Shown: positions 62,611-64,000 of the stretch, one piece after another
Numbering within the stretch: the stretch's first letter is position 1
Layout of the letters: every line of letters begins with the position of its first letter
DNA from: G963662675 sp963662675
GTDB taxonomy: Bacteria > Bacteroidota > Bacteroidia > Bacteroidales > Prolixibacteraceae
DNA: 64,000 nucleotides
Reading direction: 5' to 3'
NCBI GenBank assembly: GCA_963662675.2
Contig: CAXXHP010000002.1
Location: 620,001-684,000, forward strand
Notes under the pieces: model-generated
Databases searched by the model: none
The model's input: only the letters and a program-made list of their open reading frames with translations
Told to the model about the DNA's origin: nothing
Made by a program: the position numbers and the translations under genes

Positions 62611-62630
62611 TTCGAAATGAAGATATTGAG

Positions 62631-62660
62631 AGCCGGGAATCTTTGATTTCCGGTTTTTTT
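62631..62660 (+). terminator. Terminator of the lysA-type gene
   Basis: The stem ccgggaatc / gatttccgg with a short loop is followed by TTTTTTT, 22 bp after the stop codon. Confidence 0.85.
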
Positions 62661-62695
62661 ATTTCAGTAAAAGCCCTAGGATAACTGCCTTTTAG

Positions 62696-62703
62696 TAACT
62701 TTG
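62696..62703 (+). promoter_or_regulatory. -7 promoter element directly before the GT4 gene (leaderless)
   Basis: TAACTTTG matches TAnnTTTG and ends only 4 bases before the ATG at 62708, so the transcript should begin at or next to the start codon. Confidence 0.55.
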
Positions 62704-62707
62704 GGGC

Positions 62708-63826
62708 ATGACGCGGAAACTTAAAATCGGGTTTGATGCCAAGCGAGCATTTCAAAATGCTGCAGGTCTGGGAAATTATAGCCGGAATGCCATGCTTGGG
62801 TTAGCTGAACAATTTCCGGGTAACGACTATGTTTTATTTGCGCCCAAAGCCACTCACGAATTGTTTGTTCCTTCCGCAGAATCAAAAATTATATCTCCTT
62901 CAAGTATCTGGTGGAAGAGCGTTAGCTCGTTGTGGAGAACATATAAAATTGCAGAGCTTGCAAAGGCCGAAGGGCTGGATGTTTATCATGGGTTGAGTCA
63001 TGAGTTGCCTGCAGGAATCGAGAAAACAGGAATTAAAAGTGTGGTGACAATTCACGACCTTATTTTTTTACGTTTTCCGGAATTATACAAAACAGCTGAC
63101 CGTCGTATCTATTTTAGGAAGTATCGGCATGCTTGCCGGGTGGCTGATAGAATTATCGCCATCAGCCAACAAACAAAACAGGATCTGATTGATTTTTTTC
63201 ATATTGCAGAGGAAAAGATAGAAGTGGTTTATCAGTCCATTAATCCGATCTTTTTTCATAAGAATTCGCAGAATGAGCTGGAGATGACAAGGGCGAAATA
63301 TAAATTGCCAAGAGAATTCATATTAGCTCCGGGAACCATTGAAGCACGGAAGAATTTAGAAAATATTTTTAAAGCGATGGTGAGTGGAGATATCTCAACC
63401 CCGGTTGTGGTCGTTGGGAAAGCAACAAAATATTTGGATGAAATCCAGCCTTTGGCGGATCGTTTGGGGAACAAGCTTATTCTTCTACACACAGTTAATA
63501 ATGGGGAATTGAGTCATCTCTATCAAATGGCAGAGTTGACTGTTTATGCTTCTGTTTTTGAAGGCTTTGGCTTGCCAGTTGCTGAGGCGCAAGCTTGTGG
63601 TTGCCCGGTTGTTACATCCAATATTAGCAGTATGCCTGAAGCTGGAGGAGACGCTGCACATTATGTCGACCCAAGTAGCCCTGATGAAATTGCAGCAGAA
63701 ATTTCAAAGATATTGGAAGATCAATCAATTAAAGAAAAAATGACTGTTCGTGGGCTGAAAAATGCCGAACGTTTTCAACCCGAGAAACAGGCTATTTCAT
63801 TAATGAATACTTATAAAAGATTATAA
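62708..63826 (+). CDS. Family 4 glycosyltransferase
   Basis: The 372-residue GT-B enzyme shows an N-terminal acceptor domain (KIGFDAKRAFQNAAGLGNYSRN; VVTIHDLIFLRFPELY near 118) and a C-terminal donor domain with FILAPGTIEARKNLENIF (about 198-215), and the GT4 signature YASVFEGFGLPVAEAQACGCPVVTSNISSMPEAGGDAA (about 279-316), whose E-x7-E pair binds the nucleotide sugar. It transfers a sugar from a nucleotide donor to a lipid-linked or polysaccharide acceptor. The next gene follows after one base. Confidence 0.93.
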   Translation: MTRKLKIGFDAKRAFQNAAGLGNYSRNAMLGLAEQFPGNDYVLFAPKATHELFVPSAESKIISPSSIWWKSVSSLWRTYKIAELAKAEGLDVYHGLSHELPAGIEKTGIKSVVTIHDLIFLRFPELYKTADRRIYFRKYRHACRVADRIIAISQQTKQDLIDFFHIAEEKIEVVYQSINPIFFHKNSQNELEMTRAKYKLPREFILAPGTIEARKNLENIFKAMVSGDISTPVVVVGKATKYLDEIQPLADRLGNKLILLHTVNNGELSHLYQMAELTVYASVFEGFGLPVAEAQACGCPVVTSNISSMPEAGGDAAHYVDPSSPDEIAAEISKILEDQSIKEKMTVRGLKNAERFQPEKQAISLMNTYKRL

Positions 63827-63827
63827 T

Positions 63828-64000
63828 ATGCATGAGGATATAAAAAAAGCACTAGAAGTGCTTAAAAATGGTGGCGTTATTTTGTACCCCACTGATACAA
63901 TTTGGGGAATAGGCTGCGATGCAACTAATGAAGCTGCAGTGAAACGAGTTTATGAAATTAAAAAGCGTGTTGATTCGAAAAGCATGCTTGTTCTTCTGGA
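63828..64000 (+). CDS. tsaC: L-threonylcarbamoyladenylate synthase, 5' part (Sua5/YciO/YrdC family; cut by window end)
   Basis: Only the first 57 codons are present. The translation MHEDIKKALEVLKNGG continues with VILYPTDTIWGIGCDATNE and IKKRVDSKSMLVLL, the N-terminal signature of the Sua5/YrdC family, where PTDT-x-G-I-G and K-R-x-x-K-S bind threonine and ATP. The enzyme makes the precursor for t6A in ANN-decoding tRNAs. It starts one base after the GT4 gene and is probably co-transcribed. Confidence 0.92.
   Translation, partial: MHEDIKKALEVLKNGGVILYPTDTIWGIGCDATNEAAVKRVYEIKKRVDSKSMLVLL

Overview
The window is AT-rich bacterial DNA from a member of the Bacteroidota, most likely an anaerobic or facultative marine-type lineage of the Marinilabiliales/Prolixibacteraceae kind (lineage inferred, not tested). 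The signs are type IX secretion (T9SS) C-terminal sorting domains, a SecD-SecF fusion, promoters of the TAnnTTTG type, weak ribosome binding sites, a transaldolase of the long type, and redox genes typical of anaerobes (4Fe-4S-type hybrid cluster protein, heterodisulfide-reductase-like proteins). Almost all of the window is ordinary chromosome; no integrase, transposase, CRISPR array or rRNA was seen.

Layout. 1-0.25 kb: the 3' end of a membrane permease. 0.5-7.2 kb: a 2224-residue secreted modular protein with a T9SS signal. 7.2-16 kb: an accessory island of secreted fibre-like proteins. A small T9SS protein plus a fibre protein are encoded on the + strand (8.1-11.1 kb), and a paralogous pair followed by two more fibre proteins lies on the - strand (15.9-11.6 kb). 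This island also carries two copies of a 140-bp intergenic repeat and a decayed copy of the permease 3' end. 16.4-17.5 kb: a membrane-bound AraC-type regulator. 17.6-21.1 kb: a nitrosative-stress module (hcp, a ferredoxin-type partner, and a divergent CRP/FNR regulator with a dyad operator between them). 21.3-34.3 kb: housekeeping and surface genes (pgeF, FadL-type porin, secDF, retropepsin-like protein, mdh, ComB-like, PatB/MalY-like lyase, a SpoU methyltransferase, oxyR). 34.5-34.9 kb: tRNA-Glu and rpsT. 35.2-40.9 kb: radC followed by a tightly packed run of two polysaccharide-deacetylase-like proteins and two GNAT/FemAB-like acyltransferases, then a glutamine amidotransferase.

41-43.5 kb: transaldolase, the ArfB ribosome-rescue factor and a secreted YiiX-like protein. 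43.5-48.6 kb: a five-gene operon with the order hdrC-hdrB-hdrA-hdrC2-hdrD/membrane subunit, predicted to be a membrane-linked heterodisulfide-reductase-like electron-transfer complex of unknown substrate. 48.7-55.5 kb: a small secreted metallopeptidase and an RND-MFP-TolC efflux operon. 56-64 kb: ispD, a DUF2461 protein, asd, a TonB protein, a DapF-family protein lacking both catalytic cysteines, a lysA-type decarboxylase, a GT4 glycosyltransferase, and the 5' end of a Sua5/YrdC gene cut by the window edge.

The most promising items for follow-up are the Hdr-like operon, the duplicated fibre loci with their phage-tail-like stalks, the cysteine-less DapF homologue, the hcp/regulator operator, and a set of apparently leaderless promoters.
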